DNA of 11,021 nucleotides from an uncultured Akkermansia sp. (GCA_947585525.1 CANPXA010000043.1:1-11021), one strand, 5' to 3'. Positions 1 to 6,940 are shown, counted from the first letter of the stretch. Notes: generated from the sequence alone by a model not told the origin. Numbers and translations: made by a program.

Positions 1-188
1 TTTCCGGACTTTGCGGCACCGATTACCATGATACGGCGGTCGTGAGAAAGCGCATGCAGAACCTGTTCGACCGGTGCTCTGTATTCTTCCAAGCTCTCGT
101 CATCGATCTCTCGACACAGAGCTTCGGCTTGCTCAGCCCAATAGCTGACCAGGCTTTCCTGCACGTTGTATGCTCGTCTCAACTCCAC
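1..188 (-). CDS. N-terminal fragment of a P-loop NTPase (possibly dynamin-like GTPase), cut by window edge
   Basis: An open minus-strand frame runs from a GTG at 188-186 off the left edge, giving 62 full codons plus two bases. It starts MELRRAYNVQESLV, has a charged helical stretch, then a hydrophobic strand and a Walker A-like loop (RIMVIGAAKSG). The next codon starts with AA, so it encodes Lys or Asn; Lys would complete GxxxxGK. A P-loop about 55 residues in, after an acidic helical N-terminus, resembles bacterial dynamin-like or other regulatory GTPases, but the fragment is too short to choose. The GTG start rests on an in-frame TAA 12 nt upstream (202-200) and on a promoter ending 8 nt before it. 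The ATG at 198-196 is in another frame that closes after about 22 codons. I am fairly sure the frame is coding and unsure of the family. Confidence 0.55.
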   Translation of the reverse strand, partial: MELRRAYNVQESLVSYWAEQAEALCREIDDESLEEYRAPVEQVLHALSHDRRIMVIGAAKSG

Positions 189-196
189 CGAGAGGC

Positions 197-225
197 ATTA
201 TAGACGGCGCCCGCTTCCTTGTCCA
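197..225 (-). promoter_or_regulatory. Sigma-70-like promoter for the P-loop gene
   Basis: Reading the minus strand, TGGACA (225-220, 5 of 6 consensus) is followed by a 17-bp spacer and a perfect TATAAT (202-197). The GTG start follows after 8 nt, so transcription would begin at or one base before the start codon. No Shine-Dalgarno is present. Confidence 0.6.
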
Positions 226-264
226 TGATATTTTGGCAGGGTAAACGCATTTGATGGAAGAAGT

Positions 265-311
265 GCATCAACAGAGAGAATGCTCTGATGGATAGATATC
301 ATCGTTGATGC
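265..311. repeat. Imperfect nested inverted repeat in an intergenic region
   Basis: GCATCAAC (265-272) is mirrored by GTTGATGC (304-311). Inside lies a smaller hairpin, CAGAG (272-276) against CTCTG (283-287). It lies upstream of the P-loop gene promoter. The rest of 226-423 shows no gene. A half copy of the local hairpin motif (AAACGCATTT, 243-252) is visible there. Function unknown; it could be a protein-binding site or chance. Confidence 0.3.
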
Positions 312-423
312 CTATCAAAAATCATGACAACAAGCGGTCATCATGATGGCGGTTCGCAAGAAGCCTTCTCGTTCGCCAAATTCGCGGTGTAGCCGCCGAA
401 CTTTCCATATCGTAAATCAATTC

Positions 424-485
424 ATGGACGATGGACGATGGACGGTGTACGATGGAAGCAAAGCAGTGCGTCCGGTATGGCATAG
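424..485 (-). repeat. Composite repeat element, copy 1 (module 1 plus 7-bp array)
   Basis: On the minus strand a 30-nt module (485-456) containing CTATGCCATACCGG and ending CTGCTTTGCTT is followed without a gap by a heptamer array (455-424). I count 21 of 30 positions identical between this module and the 2442 copy. The array has four units plus four bases: CCATCGT, ACACCGT, CCATCGT, CCATCGT, CCAT. The order (module then array) matches the copies at 2442 and 7790, although the heptamer differs from AAATCGT. Confidence 0.65.
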
Positions 486-520
486 TTCCTGACGCTTTCT
501 CATTAACGACACACGTTGCT

Positions 521-639
521 TAAAAATTCCGCTGCGCTTCTGCTCCGCTTCCCCGCGCGGAGCGCGCGAACATCCAAATCGTAAATCGTAAATCGTAAAT
601 CGTAAATAGGCAAACGCATTTCCTAATGCGTTTGCCCAG
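521..639 (+). repeat. Composite repeat element, copy 2 (module 2, AAATCGT array, terminal hairpin)
   Basis: Three parts in order. Module 2 (521-575) begins AAATTCCGCTGCGCTT and holds a GC hairpin, CGCGCG (554-559), loop GAG, CGCGCG (563-568). Then come four AAATCGT units plus AAAT (576-607). The terminal hairpin is a perfect 12-bp stem, GGCAAACGCATT (609-620), loop TCCT, AATGCGTTTGCC (625-636). The 36 nt at 604-639 recur exactly, inverted, at 7647-7682. Module 2 recurs at 1294-1349 with the same 6-bp stem and 3-nt loop but changed bases. The hairpin ends 15 nt before the first possible ferritin start codon that is an ATG. Confidence 0.85.
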
Positions 640-690
640 TGGCTAACAGTGATGGAAACTTGTCAAAAGATAGAAGAAAATGAGTTCAAT

Positions 691-1182
691 ATGAATCCGC
701 TCATAGCAGAGGAAATGAATCGGCAGATCGGGATGGAGTTCAACGCGGCCTTCCTGTATTTATCCTTTTCCGTGTTGATGAATGAATACGGGATGCGTGG
801 GGCAGGAAGATGGCTGCGAGCTCACTTCCATGAAGAATGCGGTCACGCCCTCAAAATCCTCGATCACATGGAACAGCGTCGTACTGAAGTTCGTATACCC
901 CAAATCTCCACCGACTCCTACCCGTGGGAAACACCGGCAGACATCTTTCGGGTCGCTCTTGACCATGAAAAACTCGTCACCCATTCCATCCACCATCTTC
1001 TAACCCTCTGCCGCAGAGAGGAGGACTACGCCGGTGAGCTGCTCATGATGGATTTCGTCCGCGAGCAGCTGGAGGAAGAATGCCTTGTGAGCGATATTCT
1101 CCATGCCCTTGAGCGCTGCGGTCGAGATGAGTCGGCCCTCCTCCAAGTCGATGTCAAATTGGATGCCCTGGCAGCAGGTTAA
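691..1182 (+). CDS. ftn: Ferritin (non-haem, FtnA-like)
   Basis: Cytoplasmic iron-storage protein that oxidises Fe(II) at a diiron ferroxidase centre and keeps the mineral inside a 24-subunit shell. From the Met at 691 it is 163 residues, the usual length for bacterial ferritin. The expected ligands are in register with E. coli FtnA: E16, E49 and H52 (HEECGH), E93 (DHEKL), Q126 and E129 (REQLEEE). Longer starts exist in frame (GTG 649, ATG 652) and add 13-14 residues with no counterpart in the family. Only the 691 start places the first ligand Glu where other ferritins have it, though its ribosome site is weak (GAG 6 nt upstream). The gene stands alone and is flanked on both sides by repeat hairpins, one ending just upstream and another starting at the stop codon. 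No Fur box was recognised. Family assignment is secure; the start is less so. Confidence 0.93.
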   Translation: MNPLIAEEMNRQIGMEFNAAFLYLSFSVLMNEYGMRGAGRWLRAHFHEECGHALKILDHMEQRRTEVRIPQISTDSYPWETPADIFRVALDHEKLVTHSIHHLLTLCRREEDYAGELLMMDFVREQLEEECLVSDILHALERCGRDESALLQVDVKLDALAAG

Positions 1183-1209
1183 ACGCATTTTCCAACGCGT
1201 TGACCCAAC
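1178..1209 (+). repeat. Degenerate GCAAACGC-type hairpin overlapping the ferritin stop
   Basis: GGTTAAACGCATT (1178-1190) pairs imperfectly with AACGCGTTGACC (1194-1205), with one bulge, one wobble and one mismatch. It resembles the 609-636 hairpin, and the ferritin TAA (1180-1182) lies in its left arm. The right arm can instead pair onward, CGCGTTG with CAACGTG. It could act as a 3' end-stabilising or termination structure, but no U-run follows. Confidence 0.45.
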
Positions 1210-1293
1210 GTGTCCCCTCTGGATGAAGGAAGTAAGCCGAAAAGACGGTATGACGTAAATGCAAACCTTTCTCTCCACACATCCCCCTCGTTT

Positions 1294-1374
1294 CATAAAT
1301 TCCGCCGTGCTTTTGCTTCGCATCCCGCGCCATCGGCGCGCTAAAATCCAAATCGTAAATCGTAAATCGTAAAT
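1294..1374 (+). repeat. Composite repeat element, copy 3 (module 2 plus AAATCGT array, no terminal hairpin)
   Basis: Module 2 (1294-1349) aligns closely with 521-575. Its hairpin is CGCGCC (1326-1331), loop ATC, GGCGCG (1335-1340), so stem and loop lengths are kept while bases differ. Three AAATCGT units plus AAAT follow (1350-1374). The terminal hairpin seen in copy 2 is missing. The gap of 1183-1505 holds no gene. A faint module-1-like trace is visible on the minus strand at about 1226-1246 (CATACCGTCTTTTCGGC). Confidence 0.8.
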
Positions 1375-1489
1375 GAATTATGTTTTATCACTCGCCGATA
1401 ACCGCCTGTTGGCATCGTTTCTTCTTGGGACGGATGTGGTTCAGATGCAGCTTTACAAAAGAGGGAAAATATGATAACTCGTAGTCGTA

Positions 1490-1497
1490 GGGGAGAG
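1490..1497 (+). promoter_or_regulatory. Ribosome binding site deciding the glycosyltransferase start
   Basis: GGGGAGAG lies 8 nt before the ATG at 1506. It overlaps the alternative GTG at 1497, which makes that GTG an unlikely start. Confidence 0.7.
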
Positions 1498-1505
1498 TGG
1501 GATCC

Positions 1506-2426
1506 ATGCAAGAAAACATATTGATCATCAAACACGGGGCGCTCGGGGACATCGTTCTGGCTCTGGGTACGATGCAGGAGATAAGGCGACTACATCCGAA
1601 TGCGCGGATGACGTTGCTGACGATGGCAAGTTTTGCCGGATTTGTGAAGGGAGTGGGGATTTTTGACGAGATACTGATTGACAACAGAGAGTCCTATTTT
1701 CACGTGAGGGCAACGGCACGAGTGATCGCTTCTCTGGTGCGTGGGAGGTACGATGAGATATACAATTTGCAAGAATCGCAGCGGACGAGGAATTACTTTG
1801 CTGTGCTCCGGTTGTTGGCACCGGCCGGAAAATGGAAATGGTTTGAAAGCCGAACGAATGAGTGCCACAGCATCATCAAAAAAAGCCGTTTGGGAGTGGG
1901 AAGCGATACGGTGACAACGGGTGGAATACCCCGCAAGTTGACGGATCTGAGCGAGATGCGTGGCAGAGAAGAATGGGGTGACCTGTTGCCGGAGAAATAT
2001 GTGTTACTGATACCGGGCTGTTCGCCGAAGCATGTGTACAAACGCTGGCCGGTGGAGAACTACCGAGAAATCGTGAGACGTCTGGAGGGACGCGGGATAT
2101 CGGCAGTTTTGCTGGGAACGGAGGCCGAGGCTGAGACAATACATAAGATAGAATCGGGCTTTTCGCACGTGGTGAGCATGGTGGGGCGTACCGCGCTGGA
2201 GGATATCCCGCAGCTGGCGCGCAGGGCGCTCGCCGTCGTCGGAAATGATACGGGAACCTCACACATGGCTTCCCTCTCAGGGGCATTCACCTTGGCGATC
2301 TTCGATCACCGCAATGAACGCTGTGTGTTGCGGGGCCCCCATTCCGTCAATCTTGTTTCCGAAGGGGGCGTGGAGCTCATCACGCCGGACGAGGTATGGC
2401 AGCATATTTCAGGGCGGTTATTATAA
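1506..2426 (+). CDS. Glycosyltransferase family 9 (heptosyltransferase-like)
   Basis: Likely transfers a sugar, typically ADP-activated heptose, onto the inner core of lipopolysaccharide at the cytoplasmic face of the inner membrane. The 306-residue protein has the two halves of the GT9 GT-B fold. The N-terminal ILIIKHGALGDIVLALGT carries the Asp (D15) that occupies the catalytic-base position of WaaC/WaaF. The C-terminal half has PGCSPKHVYKRWPVENY (170-186) and the family signature VVGNDTGTSH (244-253). It is slightly shorter than E. coli heptosyltransferases (about 320-350 residues). No other LPS genes are nearby, so acceptor and donor cannot be told. An in-frame GTG at 1497 would add three residues, but the Shine-Dalgarno favours 1506. 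The family is confident; the exact substrate is not. Confidence 0.88.
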   Translation: MQENILIIKHGALGDIVLALGTMQEIRRLHPNARMTLLTMASFAGFVKGVGIFDEILIDNRESYFHVRATARVIASLVRGRYDEIYNLQESQRTRNYFAVLRLLAPAGKWKWFESRTNECHSIIKKSRLGVGSDTVTTGGIPRKLTDLSEMRGREEWGDLLPEKYVLLIPGCSPKHVYKRWPVENYREIVRRLEGRGISAVLLGTEAEAETIHKIESGFSHVVSMVGRTALEDIPQLARRALAVVGNDTGTSHMASLSGAFTLAIFDHRNERCVLRGPHSVNLVSEGGVELITPDEVWQHISGRLL

Positions 2427-2441
2427 ATGAAACGTTTGGAA

Positions 2442-2507
2442 TTATGCCATGCCGTCTTGCCGGCTCTGCTTAAATCGTAATTCGTAAATAGGCGCCATCC
2501 GGCGCCT
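2442..2507 (+). repeat. Composite repeat element, copy 4 (module 1, array, hairpin)
   Basis: Module 1 (2442-2471, TTATGCCATGCCGTCTTG then CCGGCTCTGCTT) matches the copy at 7790-7819 at 29 of 30 positions. The array follows directly: AAATCGT, AATTCGT, AAAT (2472-2489). The terminal hairpin is AGGCGCC (2490-2496), loop ATCC, GGCGCCT (2501-2507). This hairpin occupies the place of the GGCAAACGCATT hairpin of copy 2 but has an unrelated sequence. Confidence 0.8.
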
Positions 2508-2538
2508 CCGGTCATCCGTGATTTTCCCGGAGATTTTC
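2506..2538 (+). terminator. Weak candidate terminator after the glycosyltransferase
   Basis: CTCCGG (2506-2511) is inversely repeated as CCGGAG (2527-2532) and followed by ATTTTC. The loop is long (15 nt) and the T-run short. It overlaps the end of the repeat-element hairpin, so either structure may end the upstream transcript. Confidence 0.25.
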
Positions 2539-2540
2539 GA

Positions 2541-2570
2541 TTTACACACGTTGGGAAATTGAGGTAGAAT
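2541..2570 (+). promoter_or_regulatory. Sigma-70-like promoter for the lysozyme-like gene
   Basis: TTTACA (2541-2546, 5 of 6) and TAGAAT (2565-2570, 5 of 6) are separated by 18 bp. The -10 box overlaps an ATG at 2569. Counting 7 nt from the box places the transcript start at or next to the A of the ATG at 2578, which implies a leaderless message. Confidence 0.5.
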
Positions 2571-2577
2571 GAGAGTC

Positions 2578-3357
2578 ATGAAGAGAATACTGCAAGGGAT
2601 TGTCGCGTTGTTGACCCTGCTCTGTATTTTTGTCGAGGCGGCGCCTCCTCAGAATGAGCTGCTGTCGGCTATTGGAAAGAGGGTTTGGAAAAATGAATGT
2701 GCCGGCACCCTGCAGGGGTTGGTGAGTTGGAATGTGGGGGAAGATTTCCCTTCCCTAGGGATCGGACATTTTATCTGGTATCCCAAAGGAAAAAAAGGAA
2801 CCTTTGATGAGAGTTTTCCCCAGCTCGTTGCTTACGCGGAACGCAGCGGGGTGGAGGTGCCGGACTTCTTCCATGGCGCTGCGCCTTGGCCGAATCGGAC
2901 TGCATTTTTGGCGGATCGTACAGGCCTCCCCGGAGCTATGAGAAATTGGCTGGCGGGACACTTGGACGTGCAGGTCCATTTCCTCGCGGTTCGATTGCAG
3001 TCAGCTTTCCGCAGTATCCTCGCAGCCTCACGGGATCCGCGCTCGGTGCACGCCCGCTATACCACGCTGTCGCGTTCAGCCCAAGGTCTGTACTGCCTCA
3101 TTGATTACGTCAATTTCAAAGGAGATGGAACCAAGACGAGCGAGCGATATAACGGACAGGGGTGGGGGTTGCTGCAGGTTTTAGAGGAGATGCGCGGGAC
3201 ACCTTCATCTCCCGACGAGGCGGCTGCAGAATTCAGTCGGGCTGCCGAGGTCGTGATGAGACGGCGGGTGAAGAATTCGCCACCTGCTCGTGGGGAGGTG
3301 CGCTGGCTGCCTGGGTGGGTCAATCGCTGTCGCACATACGCTCCGGGTAAACGCTGA
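2578..3357 (+). CDS. Secreted lysozyme-like protein
   Basis: A 259-residue exported protein. The start MKRILQ leads into a hydrophobic stretch (residues 4-19) and a likely signal-peptidase site near VEAA/PPQN (about 20-24). The mature part resembles the lysozyme-like fold. A Glu in WKNECAG (E40) precedes SLGIGHFIWYP (59-69), as the catalytic Glu precedes TIGIGH in T4-type lysozyme. The later CLIDYVNFKGDGTKTS (173-188) fits the phage lysozyme segment LxxFxxNxGxGxxxxS. By analogy it may cleave peptidoglycan in the periplasm, but this rests on motif resemblance only. ATG 2569 is an alternative start adding three residues, and GAGG 4 nt before it would be a close ribosome site. The promoter -10 overlaps 2569, which favours 2578. 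It converges on the next gene with 6 nt between stop codons. Confidence 0.8.
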   Translation: MKRILQGIVALLTLLCIFVEAAPPQNELLSAIGKRVWKNECAGTLQGLVSWNVGEDFPSLGIGHFIWYPKGKKGTFDESFPQLVAYAERSGVEVPDFFHGAAPWPNRTAFLADRTGLPGAMRNWLAGHLDVQVHFLAVRLQSAFRSILAASRDPRSVHARYTTLSRSAQGLYCLIDYVNFKGDGTKTSERYNGQGWGLLQVLEEMRGTPSSPDEAAAEFSRAAEVVMRRRVKNSPPARGEVRWLPGWVNRCRTYAPGKR

Positions 3358-3363
3358 TGGACG

Positions 3364-4239
3364 TTAATTCGTTCCGGATGGAGAGGGGGAGGAGGCCGAA
3401 GACCCACCGCCTGCCCATAGTTTGATGGCTCCCTCGGCGTAGATGCCAAAAGACGAGGTCGGGTCTATTTCCTTGATCTCGTTGTAGAGGGAGCGGAGCA
3501 TGGCGGGAGAACCTCCTTTATGACGCACGTGTCCGGCGAGGGTAGCGAGGATCATTTGGCGCTCAAGCGGGGTGTAAGGACCGCCGGCCAAGAGGTCACG
3601 GATGACAGTGGTGGCCTCGGAAATGGACATGGATTGCACCTTATCGACAAGTCCGGAGCTGACGGGATCGTATTCCTTGTGACCCGGAACTTTCAGCCCC
3701 GGGACATCGAGAGCCTTTTGGAGGGCTTTTTTCTTATTGTCCCCGGACGCTCGTTCCGACTCCTCAATCAATTTCTGTTGAATGGTAAAATTCTTGAGCA
3801 GAGTCGTGAGAGCTTTAGCGGCAGCCTCCGGAGATTCCATCTCTTCCTTGCTCTGCACGGCTCCCCGGAAGTTGCCCGCCCCGTCCATCACAAGGAAGCA
3901 GGGGATGCTCCACATCCCGCCGGGAAGCCATTTATTGCCCATCACTTTCTCGTATTCCTTTTTTTCCTTATCGTTGGGCTCTTGATAGACAGGAACCACC
4001 ACCCATGATTCCTTGCCAAGGGCGTGCATAATTTCCTTGTTCCTGCTGCGGATGAACGTCTCGTACGTTTTGAGACTCACTTGGTCATAGTTGGCTCCAT
4101 AGCAGAACAGGACGACCGGTTTGGACTTGCCCGCCTTCTTGAGGGCGTCTGCGTATGAGCGGGTTTGCGCCCCAAACACGCAGCCGGCACCGACGAGCAG
4201 AGTCAGACCTAAGATGATTTGGATTCCCATTCGATTCAT
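3364..4239 (-). CDS. Exported thioredoxin-fold protein lacking CxxC
   Basis: A 291-residue protein with an N-terminal signal-like hydrophobic segment (5-22). It contains GAGC (C20), which is only a poor lipobox because -3 is Gly. The thioredoxin-like core runs from about 28 to 150: strand PVVLFCYGANYDQ (41-53), strand SWVVVPVY (78-85), and the cis-Pro loop SIPCFLVMDGAGNF (111-124). Where thioredoxins have WCGPC this protein has ANYDQ, so it cannot do ordinary disulfide exchange; single Cys residues lie at 46 and 114. A helical domain (about 150-275) and a Ser/Gly/Pro-rich tail follow. It starts 8 nt after the stop of the 890-residue protein, without a Shine-Dalgarno, so translation is probably coupled in one operon. 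A role as partner or chaperone of that protein is inference. ATG 4230 is an alternative start. Confidence 0.8.
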   Translation of the reverse strand: MNRMGIQIILGLTLLVGAGCVFGAQTRSYADALKKAGKSKPVVLFCYGANYDQVSLKTYETFIRSRNKEIMHALGKESWVVVPVYQEPNDKEKKEYEKVMGNKWLPGGMWSIPCFLVMDGAGNFRGAVQSKEEMESPEAAAKALTTLLKNFTIQQKLIEESERASGDNKKKALQKALDVPGLKVPGHKEYDPVSSGLVDKVQSMSISEATTVIRDLLAGGPYTPLERQMILATLAGHVRHKGGSPAMLRSLYNEIKEIDPTSSFGIYAEGAIKLWAGGGSSASSPSPSGTN

Positions 4240-4247
4240 AAATAAGA

Positions 4248-6920
4248 TTAGGCTTTGCTTTTGTTGGATTTTCCGTAAACGTAGAAACCGATCATTTCAA
4301 CAGCGGAGTTTTTATCATCGCCTTCTTTCACAAGACGAAGGTAGCGTGCATTGATTTTTGCATCTTGGAGGTCGAACCTCATGACGGTGCCGTCCAACTG
4401 CGTGGTTGCTGTTACCTGGGACCAGTTTTGTCCATCTTCTGAGGTTTCAAGGGTAAAACGTTGACCGTCTTGGATAGGTTTTTTGAAGAGAATGACGACT
4501 CCGTTGATCAACCCCCCTGTTTCAAGTTTCACTGTGACGGTTCCGTCTCCTCCCATGGGCATAGGGATGCTCCCGCCCGTTTTTTGGAGAACCCCCCAGT
4601 GCAGACAGCAGTTGCGTACATCTCCGTCACCAAGCTTATGTGAGGTGTGGATGAGACCTTTCGTGGAGATGACTTTCCCTGAAAAAGGACGGAATTTTAA
4701 CTTGTACTTGGGGAAGTTCTTTTTGCATTTCTGCATGGCGAGCTTGCCGATAGCCTGAAAGGTGCGTACATCATTGTTTTCCGCGGCGGCGTACATAGCT
4801 TCTCCCAGACCGTTCCACGTGGCGTTTTGGTCTTTTTTGCCGGCGCGCATATGGGACATGGCGGAAGTAATGAGCTTGCTGAATTCCTCCTGTAAGGGGG
4901 AGGGTTCTTGGTCATCCTGTTGTCCCTCGCCGGAAGAACGGGCGGCAGCATCAAGACCCCAGGCCAGAACAGAGCCGGAATAATCCGGTTTGCTCATAAG
5001 GACGGAAAGTGCCGTTTTCATGTAGTCGAGCTTCTCCGCATCGGTTCGACATCCATCAAACTGTGCGTTGAGCAAAGGAGTTATATCCCAATGATGCACC
5101 CCGTAGCTGTCACACTTGTCGAAGAACGCAGCAAAGAGTTTGTTGCGTTCCTTCAGGTTGGGAACCAACGGGAGCAACTGTGGATACACGTAACGAGCCA
5201 GGAAGGTTGCGGCTGCATCGTGAAAATTTTCCGCGAGCGTGTCAGATATGCGCAGACAGAGGTCTGTCCAACGGGCTTTGTCTTCAGGGGCTTTTTGCTT
5301 GAGATATCCCGCAAAGGCTTGCCATGCGGGCCAGTTCAGGGGCTGCACGGCGACGGCTGCGTCAAAACCTTCGATGGCGCTGCGTGTGAGACGTCGAGCC
5401 GCCAGGAAATCCGCCAAGGCGGCTATGTGGTCGGAGACCAGGGTGTTGCCTCTGTCTTCATAGAGTTTTTGGGCGAGGATGAGGAATTCCCAATCATGGA
5501 GTCCCCAGAAAGTTTTGTGCATACTGTGTTGCCAGAAAATGGTGTAGCCTTTTTTCCAGTCTCCGTTGACACGCACGGTGTATGCGCAGTGTTTGGGTTC
5601 GCCCATGGTCATGGCCGGAATGCCTGCAGCCAGGGCGGCGTAGGCGCCGTAGTGCGAGCAAGCTCCGCACACGCCTCCGATCTCACGGTGCATGAGCGGG
5701 TGGATGTCGTTCATCGCCGCGCGCACAGGGGTCAGATAATCCGGTCCATGGACGTGATCTCCGAAGGCGTTTTTCATGCGATAGTGCAATTGATCGGTGG
5801 CGCTCAGGTAACGTTCCAGAGGAAGGCGCACGTTATCTCTTTCCCAGGCCAGGCACTTGGGGTTGCCCCATGTGTTGTGTTCGCGGTTGCCCGTTACGAA
5901 TCGGGTGTCCCAGTAATGGAGCGTATCAAAGATCTTGTTGAGCTTGCCTTCTTTGTAGCTGGTGTTGTAGTAATCATAACGGGCAAGCATACCTTCCTGA
6001 TCCCAGCCCTCACGGGCGAATTCCGTAGCCGCGGTCGTTGCTATACGACGCGAGGTCGGGTCCATCAGGTCATCCGGATGGTCAGAAAAAATGGCTGTCA
6101 TGTAGCGCAGACCACGCCCCAATTTATCAGTCGGACCGGAGAACATGGTGTTGCAGAGCCACTCCGGGTCAGAGCTCAGGGTAGCGAGCAACTTGGCACC
6201 CATGGAGTGCTGGGCGACATCCTTGAGATCGCTCATGCCGGCTTTGCGGAAGAGAGAAATCAGTGCAACATCCTTGCGGTTTTCAGCCTCGCCCAGGAAG
6301 TGAATCATGTCTTCCGCGGTTGGCTTCTGACCAATCTTTTTCAGGACACGCTCCGCGACGGTTTTGTAGATTTTCACGGGATCCTTCCAGGCCTCTTCAT
6401 TGAACTCCGGCGTGGGAGTTGTGCGGGGACGTTTTGCCTCTTTTTCGTCATCCTGAAGAGCGTCTGCCAGATTGCGAGCAGCAGTGGTGATGGCGCGTAG
6501 CTTTTGTTCTTGCGGTGCGGGGGGAACCACATCCGTCTGCCCCTCCACAGCCGGGGCGTCCTTTTCCTCGGCTATTCCGCGCAGATCCGGGTCGCCATCG
6601 CTGAACATGAAGGAATTGTCTCCATCTTCGGTTGTTTCCTCTTCGGTCGTCTCCTCTTCCTGAGCCGTGGTTTCTTCAAAGCCCTTTTGTCCATCGTCAT
6701 CCGTCGTGTCATCAGGTGTTTCCGTGGGTGTCGTCTGTTCGGGCTGAGGTGTCTCAGGTTGAGGCTCCTCGGGCGTGACCTGGGGCACAGCAGGGGTGGG
6801 GGTTTGAACCACGGTCTTAGCCTGTTTTTGCCCTCCGAAATGGAAGACAGGGTACGACACGTAGCCCAGCACGACAGCCACGACTATTGCTATGATTAAC
6901 TTGATGGATTTTGAAGACAT
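4248..6920 (-). CDS. Membrane-anchored protein with transglutaminase-like core and discoidin-like C-terminal domain
   Basis: An 890-residue protein. Residues 7-26 form one hydrophobic N-terminal anchor after SSKSIK. Then comes a Pro/Thr/Glu/Asp-rich low-complexity linker (about 36-130), expected to be disordered and to cross the periplasm or envelope, followed by a helical region. GGVCGACSHYGAYAALAAGIPA (415-436, shown in parts: GGVCGACSHY, GAYAALAAGIPA) matches the transglutaminase-like pattern. C418 lies 15 residues before GIPA, the spacing expected of the nucleophile. H444 (PKHCAYTVRV) fits the second triad residue, and D454 (NGDW) or a later Asp the third. A long helical, TPR-like region spans about 490-740. 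Residues about 745-885 look like an F5/8-type C (discoidin) carbohydrate-binding domain: RFTLETSEDGQNWSQV, then NARYLRLV, then IGFYVYG. Such domains often act as proteases, amidases or crosslinkers at the cell surface; the substrate is unknown. Start ATG 6920 has GAGGGA 6 nt upstream. Confidence 0.82.
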   Translation of the reverse strand: MSSKSIKLIIAIVVAVVLGYVSYPVFHFGGQKQAKTVVQTPTPAVPQVTPEEPQPETPQPEQTTPTETPDDTTDDDGQKGFEETTAQEEETTEEETTEDGDNSFMFSDGDPDLRGIAEEKDAPAVEGQTDVVPPAPQEQKLRAITTAARNLADALQDDEKEAKRPRTTPTPEFNEEAWKDPVKIYKTVAERVLKKIGQKPTAEDMIHFLGEAENRKDVALISLFRKAGMSDLKDVAQHSMGAKLLATLSSDPEWLCNTMFSGPTDKLGRGLRYMTAIFSDHPDDLMDPTSRRIATTAATEFAREGWDQEGMLARYDYYNTSYKEGKLNKIFDTLHYWDTRFVTGNREHNTWGNPKCLAWERDNVRLPLERYLSATDQLHYRMKNAFGDHVHGPDYLTPVRAAMNDIHPLMHREIGGVCGACSHYGAYAALAAGIPAMTMGEPKHCAYTVRVNGDWKKGYTIFWQHSMHKTFWGLHDWEFLILAQKLYEDRGNTLVSDHIAALADFLAARRLTRSAIEGFDAAVAVQPLNWPAWQAFAGYLKQKAPEDKARWTDLCLRISDTLAENFHDAAATFLARYVYPQLLPLVPNLKERNKLFAAFFDKCDSYGVHHWDITPLLNAQFDGCRTDAEKLDYMKTALSVLMSKPDYSGSVLAWGLDAAARSSGEGQQDDQEPSPLQEEFSKLITSAMSHMRAGKKDQNATWNGLGEAMYAAAENNDVRTFQAIGKLAMQKCKKNFPKYKLKFRPFSGKVISTKGLIHTSHKLGDGDVRNCCLHWGVLQKTGGSIPMPMGGDGTVTVKLETGGLINGVVILFKKPIQDGQRFTLETSEDGQNWSQVTATTQLDGTVMRFDLQDAKINARYLRLVKEGDDKNSAVEMIGFYVYGKSNKSKA

Positions 6921-6940
6921 AACGATTCCCTCAAGTCCTT

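Noticed and set aside
576..607. CRISPR-like array
   Set aside because: The repeats are 7 bp and directly adjoining, with no spacers, and no cas genes are present.
609..636. Rho-independent terminator
   Set aside because: The stem is strong, but neither strand has a run of T after it, and one side leads directly into ferritin.
604..639. Integron attC site
   Set aside because: The inverted repeat lacks the paired GTTRRRY/RYYYAAC core boxes, no integrase is seen, and the flanking genes are housekeeping genes on both strands.
634..647. Eukaryotic-type iron-responsive element before ferritin (CAGTGG is visible)
   Set aside because: The stem is too short and lacks the bulged C at the proper distance. 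The CAGT sits in an alternative hairpin, and the match is short enough to be chance.
649..690. 14-residue N-terminal extension of ferritin
   Set aside because: It is open in frame, but the family starts at a position matching Met 691, and no Shine-Dalgarno precedes 649 or 652. It cannot be excluded.
1470..1475. TATGAT as the -10 of a glycosyltransferase promoter with TTTACA at 1452
   Set aside because: The spacer is only 12 bp, too short for a sigma-70 promoter.
4908..6500. Open reading frame of 530 codons on the plus strand, antisense to the 890-residue gene
   Set aside because: It lies wholly inside a gene with clear domains, promoter and Shine-Dalgarno. Its translation has no recognisable motifs, and it has no start signal of its own. 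It is explained as a compositional shadow.
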